Positions 45,681-59,449 of a DNA stretch of 64,000 nt are shown here, one piece after another. The notes beneath the pieces were generated by a model that searched no databases, was not told the DNA's origin, and worked only from the letters and a program-made list of their open reading frames with translations. Origin of the DNA: Prunella strophiata (lineage: Eukaryota > Chordata > Aves > Passeriformes > Prunellidae); NCBI GenBank assembly GCA_036583965.1, contig JAZBQD010000030.1:51895551-51959550 (forward strand). The letters run 5' to 3'. Every line of letters starts with the position of its first letter. Positions within the stretch are counted from its first letter, which is position 1. A program made the position numbers and the translations under genes.

Positions 45681-48600
45681 TCTCCCCCACAGTGCCTTCC
45701 CCAGCACACATGCCATGCTGGCCAGTACCACTGCACTAGCCAGGAGGAAATCAGTGATAAAAAAAAGACGAGCTGTGTTTTCTTTGGCACTCTACTAAAT
45801 TTCCCAAGTATGGTTGCCACAGCAACAGCTGTCAGCTACACCATGAGTTTGCCATGCAAAGTGGGTAAGAATCTCAATCTTTATTTTGTATCAGTGTTGT
45901 GAATGAACCGTCCACCTCTACATATGGGATCCATAGGCAGTATGTTCAGAATCTGCACTGCCTGCCCATGGTGCCTCAACTTCCCTAAAGTATAATTTAA
46001 TCTCTCTTCTGCTCTTATTCACTGCTGCCATTCAGGCTTTCCCTGAGTACCTCATCAATGGAGAGTAAGTGCAGCACTGGATTTGGTCCTTTCACTTCAA
46101 TTTTTACGGTTTGTTCTTATATAAACACATTTCAAGGAGTTTTACAAAAGCTGCGTAATTCAAGACAGCTTTTGGCATGATGAAAAGAAAGTGAAAAGAG
46201 AGGAGAAAAGATCCTTTCACTCTGATTTCAAAATGAAGGAGTAGAAAGTGTCCCAGACATCTGAGATGGGAAGGTCCAGAAAAGACTTCTTAGCAGCCCC
46301 CTATCTACATAAACTAGTGAGACAAATAAGCCAGTATGAAATGCTGTGAAAAGCCACAGCAGCCCTGACTGTACTTTTCAGGGTCTCAGAGGCTGAAAAA
46401 ACCCTAACCACTTTTTCAACATAGAGCTTGTTGTAAATTTTTTGCTAGGGCTGACCTTCCAGACAAGAAACAGTACTCTCTGCAAAAACCTACACTGGAA
46501 AGCCCTGCTTTTGCTGAAGGAAAAGAAAAAACAAAAACCAAAAAACCAACCAAAACAACAACAACAGTTTTTGTTTGGAAGAGTCTAATTAAATATTTCA
46601 TTTGAAGTTATCTATTTAGACTGTTAAAAGTTATTTTAAATCACTTGAAAAATCAAAGTGCAAGGCACTGTAAGAAAACATTGAAGAGTGCACATTGTTG
46701 CTTAAATGTAAACCATACAATGGTGACTGTGATGTGTTGCTGTATCTCTCCTGCTTTCCAGCTGCTGCCCTAGACAGGTGCTGGTCTGCTAGTGTCCCTG
46801 TGTCTCATCTGTCAGCCCTTTGGGGATGTCTTTAGGATCCTTTACAGCACCCCACTCTCCTTAGAGGCTGCAGCTGACCCAGACCATTTCTTCCTTGCTG
46901 CCTTTTTTTCAGGCCCAAAACTGAAACTCATTCACCAGTGCATGTTCTGCTGAGGCCAAGGATGAAGTCACAGAAACCTGACATCCATCTGACCCTTCTG
47001 TCTGGTTCCCCACTCACCTGCTGAGCACATTGCTAGGTCTGGTTTGGGAGCCCTCTTTAACTGGTTCTAGCTCTGCCATGAGCATGACCTACAGAATTAG
47101 CTTTACATATATTTCACCAACTCTGGGTGGAAAATTCAGAGCAAAAGCAGACAGATACCTGGAGAGAGTCCCAGATATTTGGGAAGGGTGAGAGAGAAGA
47201 TTTCTGCAAGTTTTTTCTACTTGGGAAGAGATAGAGTATGTATTGTATCCAGTGCATGTCTTTTTTACAAATGTTTTTTTATTGAGTAACTATAACCATC
47301 CATAATATAAACTCTAAATAACCCACCACATGGTATGAATCTATAGGTAAGTAAAATTAGAAATTGTTCAAATGAAGTCTTCCAGAACCAAAAGTTTCCT
47401 TCTTTTTCTATTCCTTTTTTTTTTTTTTTTTTTTCCCCTCCCTTTTGTTGGCCTGTAATGGAAAGTAGAAAATTATACCCCTGGACTTTTCACATCTTCC
47501 AATTAACTTTCAGTATGACCATGGGGCATTCAGGTGAGTGAAGATACAGAGGATTCATTGTAAAATGTCCAATGGCCCATTACAATTTCAAACATGCATG
47601 AATGAAGATCTACACAAGAAAATTAACCACATCCTCCAACTATTCAAGAAAATGACAGCATCTTGCCTTATATGAACAGGACCAAAACATGCATATGTGT
47701 TTTACAATCCTGTTAACACATCTAATAGAGTCTGATTCCTTTTAGGCACATTGCCTTAATAGAACCATAGAATAAAAGTGAGACATTGTGTTTTGTCTAA
47801 ATTTCCACTCTAAGGAACTCAGTGCTCCTTGGTCAGGGACATAACTTAGAAGTGGTAATTTAATTGAATTATGCTTTTTAAATGCTTACCTGTTCAAACC
47901 ATATTACATTAAATTAAGAGAGCAGAAAAAAAAAAAGAAATTAAATCTGGGTTAATTTTCGTATTATAGTAGTGGGATGTTAATTTATAATGACATTAAA
48001 AAGCAAATCACCTACAGCAAACACCAGGAAGTTGATGTTAATTGAGGTGGGGTTTTTTCCTATTGCAAGGACTATATTGTGAGGTACTTTCAGGGCCAGA
48101 TACAGCTCTGATCTGGGAGGGGGCCTGCAATGAAGATACTCAAGTGCTCCCATGTCATGCTGCTCCTCTGGCTGGTGATAATGTTAACAGTACAGCCATA
48201 TCAATTTCACCTTTCCTTGTAAGCCCATCCCTGACTTCTGCCATCAGTTTGACAGCTGTGTTTTGGGGGGCTTTTTTTTCCCTTTTCCTTTTTCTTTTCT
48301 ATTCACATTCTTCCATTTGTCTATAGAAATGGCACTTTTGATTGCCACACCTCTGATTGAAAAATATAATGTGAAAACAGATAATGCTGTATTTGTGGAA
48401 GGGCTGGCATACACTTCCATGGATCTAAGCCCAATCCTGCAGGCTCTTCCCTAAGATGCAAAGCCACACTGAATTTAATAGCAGTTCATGACCATGTTTG
48501 CAAAATAAGAACACACACTGCATAGGCCTCTCTTTCTAGAGAAATCAGGTTTGTATTTATAGCCTTTGTAATAGTCTCCATTTCTACATTTGGAAGAAAA

Positions 48601-50181
48601 ACAAAAACAAACCCCAAAGTTCAGTATTTTCAGCAAATCTCTAAGGAAACTCCCAACTAAATTATGCAAACCATCAAGTTTATGGCTATGGCTGTTAAAC
48701 TCAGTTGCTGTCTAATTGTATTAGTGCTTTAGCTTGAGCTGTAGGAAAGGGACTGAGCCATAATATAATTGGATTAAAAATATAGTGTGTCCCATGTAGA
48801 GACCCTGGTCCTCTCCAAGACTAGATGATAGAGGGATTTGGATGGAAGCAAACAGGCTGTCATCACTTCTTCCTATACTGAAAAGCTAACTACACATATA
48901 AGATTTTTCTTCCAGACTGACCCTATTTTTGCCTTGCCACTTCATCATGGATTCTTCCAGCCTTTGGTAAAAGGTACAGTCTTCCTTCTTCTCTGATTAA
49001 GCAATGGTGAGGCCTGGGGGTTTAGGGACTGTCTTTTCTGAAGCTTCACCAGCATGGGCTGCTGACCTCCATACCCTAAATGTAGGTACCAGCACAGCCC
49101 CAGCTGTAGGCTCTGTGATATGTTCCTGGCAGTGACATCAACCACTATTCCAAGAGAAACTGGGGTTCCTTTCAAAAGCATCCTAAGCTAAAGGGAAATC
49201 ATCTAAAAGCTGGAACAAATAAAATCTCTGGTTTCTGTTAATCTGGACCCTGGAAAAAGGTCTAACTGGATTAAGAGTGTCCATTTAGCAGGCACCAACG
49301 TTAGTCTACACTGCATGGGACAAGCCTTCCCCAGGCAAACTGCATCCATGCCACCTTGGCTCAGGATTTCCTGCAGGCCTCATTTAACACATCTTGCCCT
49401 CAGGTGTCAGCATTATCCTGTGTAATATTTTCAGCTGAACCTTTCTGAAAAAGCACAGACCAAGCATGCAAGTGATGTTTTTAAAGCAAGTCTGTGAGGT
49501 TAGGTTTTATGCCCTGGACTGTGACATAAAAGCATATGGGGAAGTTTGACAATGACAAGTCTGCTGGAATAGCATTAGGGAGTGGTATAAATGGAGTGAA
49601 GCAAAGCTGGCAGAGGCTTGACTAAACCATGATTGGGCACTATCTTGGACAGAGTTATTTGGGGTCCGAAATAAGGCCCAGGAGAAAATAAACCAGTGAG
49701 TAGTGTAGGTAAATAAAGGGTCTAGTAGTGGAATTCATTCCTGGTCCTCCTTTCTTTTAGCACCACAGAAATACTCAGAAGTGGCATTGCATAGCTGTGT
49801 CTGCTGCCTGCAGTTAATATCAGCAGGCAAGGACAGTGTGCCTGTAAGCCACACTGGGCCAAGTGTTCCTCACCACTGCTGGATTTAAGCTGTGCTGCTT
49901 GTACACAGGTATGGAGAGAGCTGGTACTTCCCACTGAGTGCCCTGTGCTGCCCTCCCAGCTCTGAGAGGTTCTCCAGCAGCAGGAGCAGGGGTGGAGGAC
50001 ACAGCAATTCACCATTTACCTCAGCTGAAACTGTGATTGCAAATGGGGGAGGAAGTTATCCAGCAGGGCCCCACTGATCGGTGTTCCCCAGGGACAGAAG
50101 CTCAGGCTTGCATCCACCTTCTTGCTTCTTGCCTGTGGCAAGTCCAGACCCCCTTTCTGGCATGAGGGCTTGGCAGCAAGT
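45681..50181. other. Intergenic, no gene recognised
   Basis: Mixed composition with an A/C-rich patch at about 46520-46568 and a T20 run at 47415-47434. A GC-richer block at 49740-50170 has several open frames on both strands but no recognisable product. Confidence 0.7.
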
Positions 50182-50807
50182 TGTCACAGGTCTCTCATGT
50201 CTCGAGATGACCCCCATATGTGTTGGAAAGTCTCTGTGTCCCAGCCCGAGCACTGAAGAAGGAGTCAGGACTCTTCATTTGTGGTCTTCAAGGTTGTTTA
50301 TTTTTTCTTATCTATTACATTCTTTTCCTGACCTGCTGAGGTCCGTTCAGCAGGTCAGTTTGAGGCACATTGCCTGCCTCCAAGGCAGTGTTATCTTTTT
50401 ATACTAAAAACTACATGTACTTTATTTACAGTTATTTTCCAATACCTATCACCTATGTTACACAGTCCAACTCTACTCTAAACCAATCCAAAAGTGCCAC
50501 CATCACCCAGAAGATGGAGGCTAAGAAGAAGGAGAAAGAAGGACAGAACACACCCAAATTCCTCCATCTTGACCCCCAAACCCTCATTCTAAAAAATCCC
50601 AAAATTCTACTTTTTCACTTTGTGATAAACTAACTCTTACTCTACTTAATTTTTGTGGCTTGTAACTCTTCATATAAGGTTGGTAATTTTTTCCATGGGT
50701 TGAAATCAAAGGCACAGGGGTCTTGGTCTCTGTGCCAAGGTCTTTGAGCTCCCTGCCAGGGGCTCGAGCCATCCAGGACAGCCAGAGGAATGTCCTGGGT
50801 TCTGACA
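50182..50807 (-). mobile_element. Solo LTR with perfect 6-bp target duplication (ERVK-like)
   Basis: The 626-bp element runs TGTCACAGG...GGTTCTGACA on the plus strand, with TGTCA/TGACA inverted ends. It is flanked on both sides by GCAAGT (50176-50181 and 50808-50813), an exact 6-bp duplication typical of class II ERVs. Minus-strand anatomy fits an LTR: about 400 bp of U3, TATAAAAAG at 50403-50395, polyadenylation signal AATAAA at 50302-50297, then U5. No internal retroviral sequence adjoins. The intact duplication suggests a younger insertion than the ERVL-like LTRs. Confidence 0.94.
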
Positions 50808-53800
50808 GCAAGTGTGACACAACTCTCATGTACTTGGCTGGGCACCTGACTAGCTGTTGGTGGGTTTATGATGAGGACAGCACTAAGGTCAGAGGGATGG
50901 GTGTGGCAGGATTCAGGAACTTGGTGTGTACATCCTGAGCTGTAATAATCCTTGAACCCATTTCTGTGGGTTGAAGCAACATGAGTGTTTGTGTGCTCAC
51001 TGCCAATGGCATCACTTTTCTACTGTCTTCCTTTTCTTTCACATATGGCTTTCTAAAAGGACTGGATAAAATGAACAGTATTAGAGTTTTATTAAGTAAC
51101 TTTGGTTTATGTTAGTACATGTCTCAGGATTGCCAGCATATGTGCCATTTCTGAGTATTTTTAAGCTGGAGTGGGCAAGGCTCTGAAAAATACACATGAG
51201 AAATCATCAGAGTTAGCAGAAGAGATGTCTTCCTGTGAAAAATGGTGACACTAAGGGTTCTCAAAACCAGCTTAAAACCCTTTTCAAAAGATCTGTGGTT
51301 TTACCTCAGTGGCTTAAAGAAACCTTTCCCATTTAAATGTTCTCTAATTCTGTAAATGAGCAATATTATTCATCTTAGGTCTGTCAGATAAGGAAAAAAA
51401 ATGTACATATGAATTTAATCCCTCAGCTGGTTTATAACCTTACAACTCAGGCAGGAGAGTCACAAATCCATGTAGACATCTGAGTGCTGACTTTTGCATT
51501 TGTATTTCTGATTTAGTTGAAAAATATAAAAAAAACTTGTGCAGCCAAACAGCTCCCAATTGGCTACACATCTGTACAGGCTCAGGAGCATCGTATATTT
51601 CTGCAAAGATCTGGAATAAATTGTGCTCAATGAGTTGGCCCCTCACATTCTTGTTTCAAACAGGAGACTCAGGATGAACTCATGCATCATGGGAGCATCA
51701 ATAGCACAACAATGCCTCTTTGGTCAAATCTAGTGGGAGCTGCCATCATAAATATGGAAGATGGGTAGATGCAGAAATGAATAATTTTGGGAAGATGGAA
51801 ATGTACTTACAGATCAATATAGCAACTGCAAGCTACATTCAGCTTCTCAAGCATTAGTTTTACATTTTGAGAACTCCACAATGACTCTGAAGAAAAGTAC
51901 TTTCTGTGGTTGGGATTCACCTACCTAACTCAGCCATCTAGAAAAGAGGCACCTACTCTGAGCCACCCACCTATAAACATCCTTTATAGGGAGTTGTGTG
52001 AGAGTTTGACAACACAATATAGTCCCCATGTGAGATTGCCTCTTTTTCCATTGAGAAAAGGGAAAACATACAGGACTCCATTTAGAGTGGCACACTAAAG
52101 TTTTATCCAGCTAAAATTAGGAATCTACAGATGAATGTGTACTCACTTGGCCCCTTGCCCAGCCCACATGCATAAGTGGCAAGTGTACAGTACTGACAGC
52201 AGATTTATTAATGGTTCTGTTTATGTAACTTCATCCACACCCCACTCTGAAGTCCTTACTCAGCCCCTTTTGTTATACAAACAATGTCTTATCCTCTTTA
52301 TTCACCTGACCCTGACCCTGTTTCTTTAACAGTAGGATATTTGTATGCCATTCTTCTCCTGTGAACATAAACAGCTCTCTGTTTGCAATCACTAACTCTT
52401 AACCAACAGCCAGCCTCTCCTTCAGCTGCTCAGCTGAGCATTCACCCATAGAAACTGCTCATGTGTTGCTGTGCAGATCTCAAGCATGAAAATTTGGTTT
52501 TCTTTCATGACTGGGATTTTTCGAGAGCAGGTAAAAACTGTGCACAGATTTATGATTTCTGCTGTTCACCCAGCCTAATTTTTGGCTCTGCTTCAACCTC
52601 TTTCTCTTCCTGTTTTCCCAAGAACTTTTCCCCTTTGAAAGCCAGCCTCATTAATGCAAATTCAAAACTTTTCAGAGAACGCCCTCCCATCTTTTTTAGC
52701 CAGCTCACATCCTCACTAGGAGACTTACAGGTCTGTCCCTACCAAGCCAGGCTCCTTTCCAGGCCCCTCTGGTCAGAGTCAGTTCCTCCTCCACCACCTG
52801 ATATCCTGTGTTCAGCACAAGCTCAAGTCTCTCAGGTCTTTTAAGCTCAGTTTCCTCCCTCTGGACTCTTTGCTGAATTTAGGTGACCCATAATGTTTCC
52901 CAGAAGGTCCAATTATAGTCACTTGCTGCTAACATGTGGAACATCCTTCAGCACATCTGCAAAGTGAACTATGGCTAGCACAGGTGAGACTGAGCCTGTA
53001 GCAACTCCCTTCCATGCCAAATAACATGCATTTAGACTTCCAGAAAAATGTAAACCATTCTCATGGCCCCTCTTCTAAACACACAGAACTATATTTATTT
53101 GTGGTTTTTTAATAAGTAAATACCTAGTCCCACTTAGTACTGGCTAATATTGGTATTTCTACTCTTAGGTTAGTGTGGTGACAGCCTGACTGAACACTGT
53201 AAATTTACAAAAGTATTGCTAAGGGAAGAAATCTCTGATATTCCATCTCTTGTTCATGCCTCACAGCATTCCCCCCTATGCTAGCACAGCAGCCTCCATG
53301 TCTGCAAAATTAGCTTTTCTGGGGAGGGAATCCATCTGAAGTGTTTTTGCTGGGTAGGTTTAAACCTAGATCAGCTTCTCACTCCAGTTCTCTGCACAAC
53401 TACAACGGAGGAGGTGATGCACAAGCAGGAATGTGAGGCCAGACTGGGAGAAGGTAGGGCTGTGTCTTTCTGCATCAATGTCCCTCTATACTGACTTTCA
53501 GTGTCCATTGAATTGCAGCTTCCATTAGTTTACCTATGTTGTGCCTAAGGAAAATTACGTCTCTTTCAGAGACACAGAAAATTTTAAAAAATCATAACCT
53601 TCTGTGGTGGAAACTGTTCTGAGAACAAAACAGTCATTTCAGGTAATTGAATTTTCTTCAATTCCTGTTAGATTTTACACCCTAGATTTTATGTGGAGCT
53701 CTTAATGGTTTCAGAATTAAAAAAAAAAAAAAAAAAGTTTCTGTGACTTATGAACCATCAGTTAGTCATTAAAAAAAGAAAATAGTGTATACAGCATATG

Positions 53801-55548
53801 AAACAGTTAATGCAGAATGATAAAGCTGTACTTCACTCATCCAGGACAAATAAGAACTCTTTCTTTACTCCAACATCAACATGTTTACCACTGGGCTGGA
53901 GGGAAGACAACACCCCTGGATATACTCTTAAGAATAAAGTTATTTTCACTTGCAGGAATTTTCATTACTTTTACCCTCACAAATACAATACAGATGTGGA
54001 TATTAGGAGAAAGCATCTGAAAAGCCATAAAACTGCTACTCATTTTATCATGTACTTATAGTCTCTATATGATTACACTGTCTTTAGCTACAGCAGTGCA
54101 TTAGTCAGCTGTGCTCAGCACTGACACATCACAGATGAACCACTCTGTGCACTGCTCCTGTGGTGCTCTAAAGCTGATAAAACTCAGCAGCTGTTATTTT
54201 CACTGGCTCATGCAGCACATAGTGGGTGTTCTGGTCACTTTATAAATATCACCTTTACACTTCCAAATGCTTATAAGCACATTTATTTCTAACAGAGTAT
54301 CTCCACTTAGGTGCAATGTGTATTTAGTTGGTGTTACATAAAAAGGCCGGTTCTGAGGGCAAAATGTCTCCCCAGAATGACACATATGAGACTGAAAATA
54401 TTATTGTGTTTGTATCCTAGAAACACACACCTAAGTCTGGTCAAGTGCTTCCCCACAGGAAGAGCCACAGCACCCAGCTGCTGTGCCTGACCCTTGGATG
54501 CAGAGTCCAGAGCCCAGGGCTGAGCCAGCAGAGCCACACGGGCTGTCTGCACCACACCAGTGCTAAGCCACCCATGCCAATTCAGTGGCTCATGGTTTTG
54601 GGAGTGAGCTGGGCTGACTCCTATGCTTTCAGCAGAAGGGACAATCCCAGCTGGCCTCCTGTGGGGACACAAACCTGTAGCAGGAGAATGGGAAGAAGCT
54701 GGAAAAGAACATTAGGAAAAAGAGATCTGCAAAATGCTGTCTACCAAGGAGGAGGATTGACTATTCACTTGTCCCTTTCAGTACAAGACAGATGTGCTAT
54801 AATGGAGCCAGGCTAAAAACAAACATAAATAAGTGATTCCTCAAGTAACCAGTGGGCATGACTTTGCTGCCAAAAGACATTGTGTCTGCATGGGTTTAAA
54901 GGGACAAGGGACAGGCAATTGGAAAGGGATCTGCTATGGGTTACTAAACAGGAGAAACTGTCCCAGGCACAAGAAAATGCCTCTGGAAACACTTTACAGC
55001 CTACTTGCCTCTTCTCATTCATCAACAAGCATCACAATGGGGACACTGCTCTCCTTTTTCCCTGGGAGAGATCACAATTGTGGTCCCCCATTGCCACAAT
55101 TCAGGGAGATGAATTGCCTCTTTTGGGGACACCTGCAAGATAAGTGCAACCAAAATGCTAGGGATGAGTCCTGATCCAGGAAAAACACTGAGGGAAAATA
55201 CACTCCCTGTGACTGTGGGAGTCAGAATGTGGGCTCGAGTTACTCTGATCTAAGAGAGTAACTCAACATCCAGCCACAGCAATGGACAAGTAGATGGCAG
55301 AAATTATGTCTGTGCTCAAAACCATGTTCCTGAAAGCCTCTGCTTGTTTTTCCATAAGCATTTTACTGGGTCTCTGAAATTCTCTGGAGCATCTGTAATT
55401 GTTCAGCATCTGACTTATGCATGAGCTCTGTTAATATGCACTGGGCAGGTATTTCTCTGGATGAACACCTACAGGCTTATCTCCAAGGGCAGCAAAGCAA
55501 TCCCCAGCACCTCCACACTGGGCAGGAGCAGTTTCCATCCCTGATGGT
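50808..55548. other. Intergenic, no gene recognised
   Basis: Mostly AT-rich, with an A18 run at 53719-53736. No exon, RNA gene or recognisable transposable element. Confidence 0.7.
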
Positions 55549-55726
55549 GGGGAAGGGAAGGGAAAGGAAGGGAAGGAAGGGAAGGGAAGGGAAGGGAAGG
55601 GAAGGGAAGGAAGGGAAGGGAAGGGAAGGGAAGGGACGGAGGGAAGGGAAGGGAAGGGAAGGGAAGGGAAGGGAAGGGAAGGGAAGGGAAGGGAAGGGAA
55701 GGGAAGGGAAGGGAAGGGAAGGGAAA
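55549..55726 (+). repeat. (GGGAA)n polypurine satellite tract, 178 bp
   Basis: Purine-only sequence except one C at 55637. The right part, 55641-55725, is 17 perfect GGGAA units; the left part is the same unit with GGAAG and GGAAA variants. The long GREGKGREGK open frame and its opposite-strand PFPSLPFPS frame are products of the repeat. Confidence 0.98.
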
Positions 55727-58700
55727 GAATTAGGACAACCCAATCAAGTCCAAATTAGAACTGCAGAATTCTGGGAAGACATGTAGCACATTTCCTGGAA
55801 ACATGGGCTCTCCTGAGCTTAATTACTCCCAAAGGTCCTGTGCCCATGCCACCAGCACTGTAATGTGCAAAGAGCAGCAGCAACAACCAACAGCAGTGCA
55901 GAACCCCACCATTCCTGCTAAATACTACTGTCACCAGCTGGGGAACAAAGGCTTACTGACTCACAGCCAGTCAAGCTTTTTAAAAATTATTATCAAGTTG
56001 GACTGGGCTTTGGAGATAACTGCTACAAAATCTCAGCCTCCCCTCCCCCCCTTGCAGTCCAGACACTCAAGGGCAGGAGAGCATCCCAAATCCATGCCAC
56101 CAAACACCCCAGCACTATGTCTGCAAGGCTTCAATGTCCCTTCAGAGCGTGCCAACCCAAACAAGAAACAGTGAGCACGGTGCAGGTGGGGGAAATGGGC
56201 TCCTCCCATGTGCCAGTGGAAAAGGAGTGGCACGTGGCACCAGCCCGGCAGCCCCTCCTTGGCCAAGAGGCACAGAGCAGGGACAGCACACTGCTGCAGG
56301 TGCAGGAAAGCCACGGAGTCTGAGTCTCCCCGCAGATTTCCTATGTTCCTTCCAAAGTCACAGTACTTTAATTGATATTTCTTATGAGAATTCAACAGGT
56401 GCAACATAAATCCCATGGATTGTGCTGAATCCCACAAAATCTTGACTTTCATTTTGGAAGGGCGGGGGGGGGAAGAGGAGTTTTCTTGCTCTTTGGGTTT
56501 TCAGCCTTGAGCTACATGAGACAGAAAAAATGCTGTATTTGCTCAAAGTGCTGCCTGATTAAAATAAGCAGCTATTCATCTTATTTTTCTGAAAGGATGG
56601 TTAAGTCATTGAGAAAAACTCATTGAATATAGAAATACTTTCAGTAATAGCACAAGTACAGAGGGGAAAAACTTGGCTGTTCCCTTTATGTCCTGGAGTG
56701 GGGAGCAAAAGCTCCTATGTCCACTTCTGCCCCTTCAGGCATGCACAGCAATGCAGGTGGGACAGCAGCAGTGCCAGGAAGAGAACCTGTGGGCTTATGG
56801 ACACACGAACCCTGCTAAAACCAGTTAATTGAACCATTCTGCCAAGGTTTTAGTTGTGAGGTGAGAGCTGCTAGTGATAACAAAGGTGGATGTCACAGCA
56901 TATGATTTCTTTAGCATGAAGTCATGATATATCTCCTCTTGGTTTACTTTGTACTTGACCAATGGCTCAGTATCTGCAGGACTCCACGTGGTACACACAT
57001 AAACAAAGACTAGATAAGGAGGCAGATGTTGGAAATAAAGACACACTTCCACTTCTCATTTTTGCAATTGGCCTTGAATAGTATTTCTTACAAAAATTCC
57101 TGATACAAGTTTGTTCGATGGTTTGAAGATTTTTAGGTTTCTGTATTAAAAAAAGTATTATACAAATGTTAATCCCGCCCAAAACTTCAGACCACCTAGG
57201 AAGATCATACTTCTAGCACTTAGGAAGAGATCAAGCTGATAAACTGCAAATCTGCATGTTTTTTTTCTACTCCTGTACCTGTTATTCACCATCTAGCACA
57301 TTTGCAGTTTGGTCTGAGTGCCTGACATGGGTCCTGCATGCATGCCAGGCCAGTCTGATAGTCCTCAAGAGGAAGGAACAGATATCCATCTGCTTACAGA
57401 TGTTTATCAACTGATAGATGAGGTTTACATCTTTAGGAAAACAACTATTTTCTTCTAACATCAACACTAATGCTCAGCACCACAACAACAGCAACAGTAA
57501 AACTGCTGGCAGTAGTAATAGAATGGTAACATTGATAATAACGATGACAAGCTTTATTGAAAACATACTGAAGACCCTTAAATCCTATAACACTGATTTC
57601 ACTTAGCACAATCAGTTGTGCTTTTAAAGCAGAAATAAAAAACTAGGTAAGAAAGGACAATTTCTCATTTCTCTTCATTATATAGCAGAGGGGAAGAAAT
57701 GATGCTTTTTCCTCCCCCACAAAGATTTGAGGTTTTTCACTAGAATGAAAAGTTGAGATATCAAATTTTTTGTAAATGAAAATCTAAAGCAATACAAAAG
57801 ACAAAATATGTATCAACACAAGAAAAACTTATTTTACTCCTCCTTGGTACCTTTTGTCTATACCTTGACTTAAAGTAATCTAAAAAATCTTTACAATATA
57901 TGCTTGGGTATTTAAAGGTGTTTTTCTGACTTTCTAAGCATTTTTCCTGATTTTTAAACAAAAAATTATGTAAATGGCTGTTCTCCAACAGACAGTGGCT
58001 GTTTATCAATGCAGAATTTTTGACAAAAAGACAACTGCTTAATATTAAGTCATTGTCACCCTCTTCTAAAAGCCTGCTGAATTGTAATACCTGACACTTT
58101 CACTGTACAGGTCCTAAAACAGGTGACCATGGGAGTCAACATCATTTTCCTCCTTTGCCACAGTGAAAGACTGAGGGACTCGCCCCAGGACAAGCAACAT
58201 ACCATGGAGCTGAAACAAGAACTTTCCTCTGCTGGTTGCAGCTCAGCACTCTTTGGTCTTAGCTGTGTAACCAAAAAATGGTCTCTGAACAGAGAGTTCA
58301 TAATCTAGCCCTGATTTTGGAAGAAACTGTGACAATAAATCCCACTTCTACAGAGCAGGAGAGAGACCAGCACTTCTCCAGTGGGAATTATTGTGAGAAA
58401 TTCTGCTGAGTGATTGAAGCAATATAGTTTGGGGAGGGGGAGGGCACATCTAAAGGGATTGAGGGATTGGGACCTGGCATGCCCCTCTTAATTTCCCCCT
58501 AACAAAGCAGATTTATCTACATTTATGAAAAACACAACACTGAGAGAATGTTATCTAAAGTTTAACTAGGGAGCGTAAGGAAAGTTTAAATAAAAGTCTT
58601 TCAAGGAAAAATAATGATCAGAATTACAGCAGAAACAGTTGCTATATGGATAAGGCAAAATATTTGACAAGAAAAACATCTCTGAGAAGAAAGCACAAGG

Positions 58701-59449
58701 GTTCAGCTATTATAGCCTCAGAGGCCTTTTCCCTCAGACTTCTTATTTTATAACATATTTCTAAAACACAACACCCACAACTGTTTTTCTTCATCTATCA
58801 AAGCATAAAATTGCCAGTCCTTTGACCTAACTTAAATGAAGGAAGTAGCAATGTTAGGTTTAATTAAAAACAGCAAATATTTGTACAGCTGTCCCTGGTT
58901 TCACAGCACAGAAATAGGTTTAGCATCAAATCTTACAGTTCTAAGTCCTCTGGGAACTATATACAAAAACATATAGGATTCCTTCTGGCTGACTTGCTAA
59001 AGCCAAAAATACTTTTTTTTTTGAGTTATTTCAGGTGGGGCTCATTCAACCTTCCCATTTCCAACCCACTGTTTTCCTACTTGAGACTTTTTTTTTCCAT
59101 GCTCCAAACGTGATACTCTCAGCTTGACAGGTTTGGATGCATTTGATGCATTTTGGGGCTGTGAATAATAATAATAGTAATAAAACTGGAGGTAGTCTGA
59201 GAAGTTTTGGCTTATCATCAGCCTTTCTGGTGGAAACCCTGATGGCCAGACCCATCTGGGCATTTCCAGATATCTCTGCCTCTCCATGTGGGTGTCACTG
59301 TACCTGGCATGGGATGCAGGAGTACCAACCAGATCCATCCCCAAAACTAGGAAGGGTGTGGAATGAAGGACTTTGCTCCTGGCCCTTGCTCTCATTTTAA
59401 ATTACACATTGAAATACCCTGTAAAATCCTTCAGCACTGAGGTTTATAA
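55727..59449. other. Intergenic, no gene recognised
   Basis: Mixed composition. The block 56030-56330 is GC-rich with open frames on both strands but no recognisable product. A short (AAT)n patch lies at about 59163-59181. Confidence 0.7.

Noticed and set aside
47755..47840. AGAACCATAGAATA, possible CR1 terminal repeat
   Set aside because: Only about 14 bases resemble the CR1 end and the flanking sequence does not follow the CR1 3' UTR.
55421..55786. ORF with GREGKGREGK repeats
   Set aside because: It is a translation of the GGGAA satellite.
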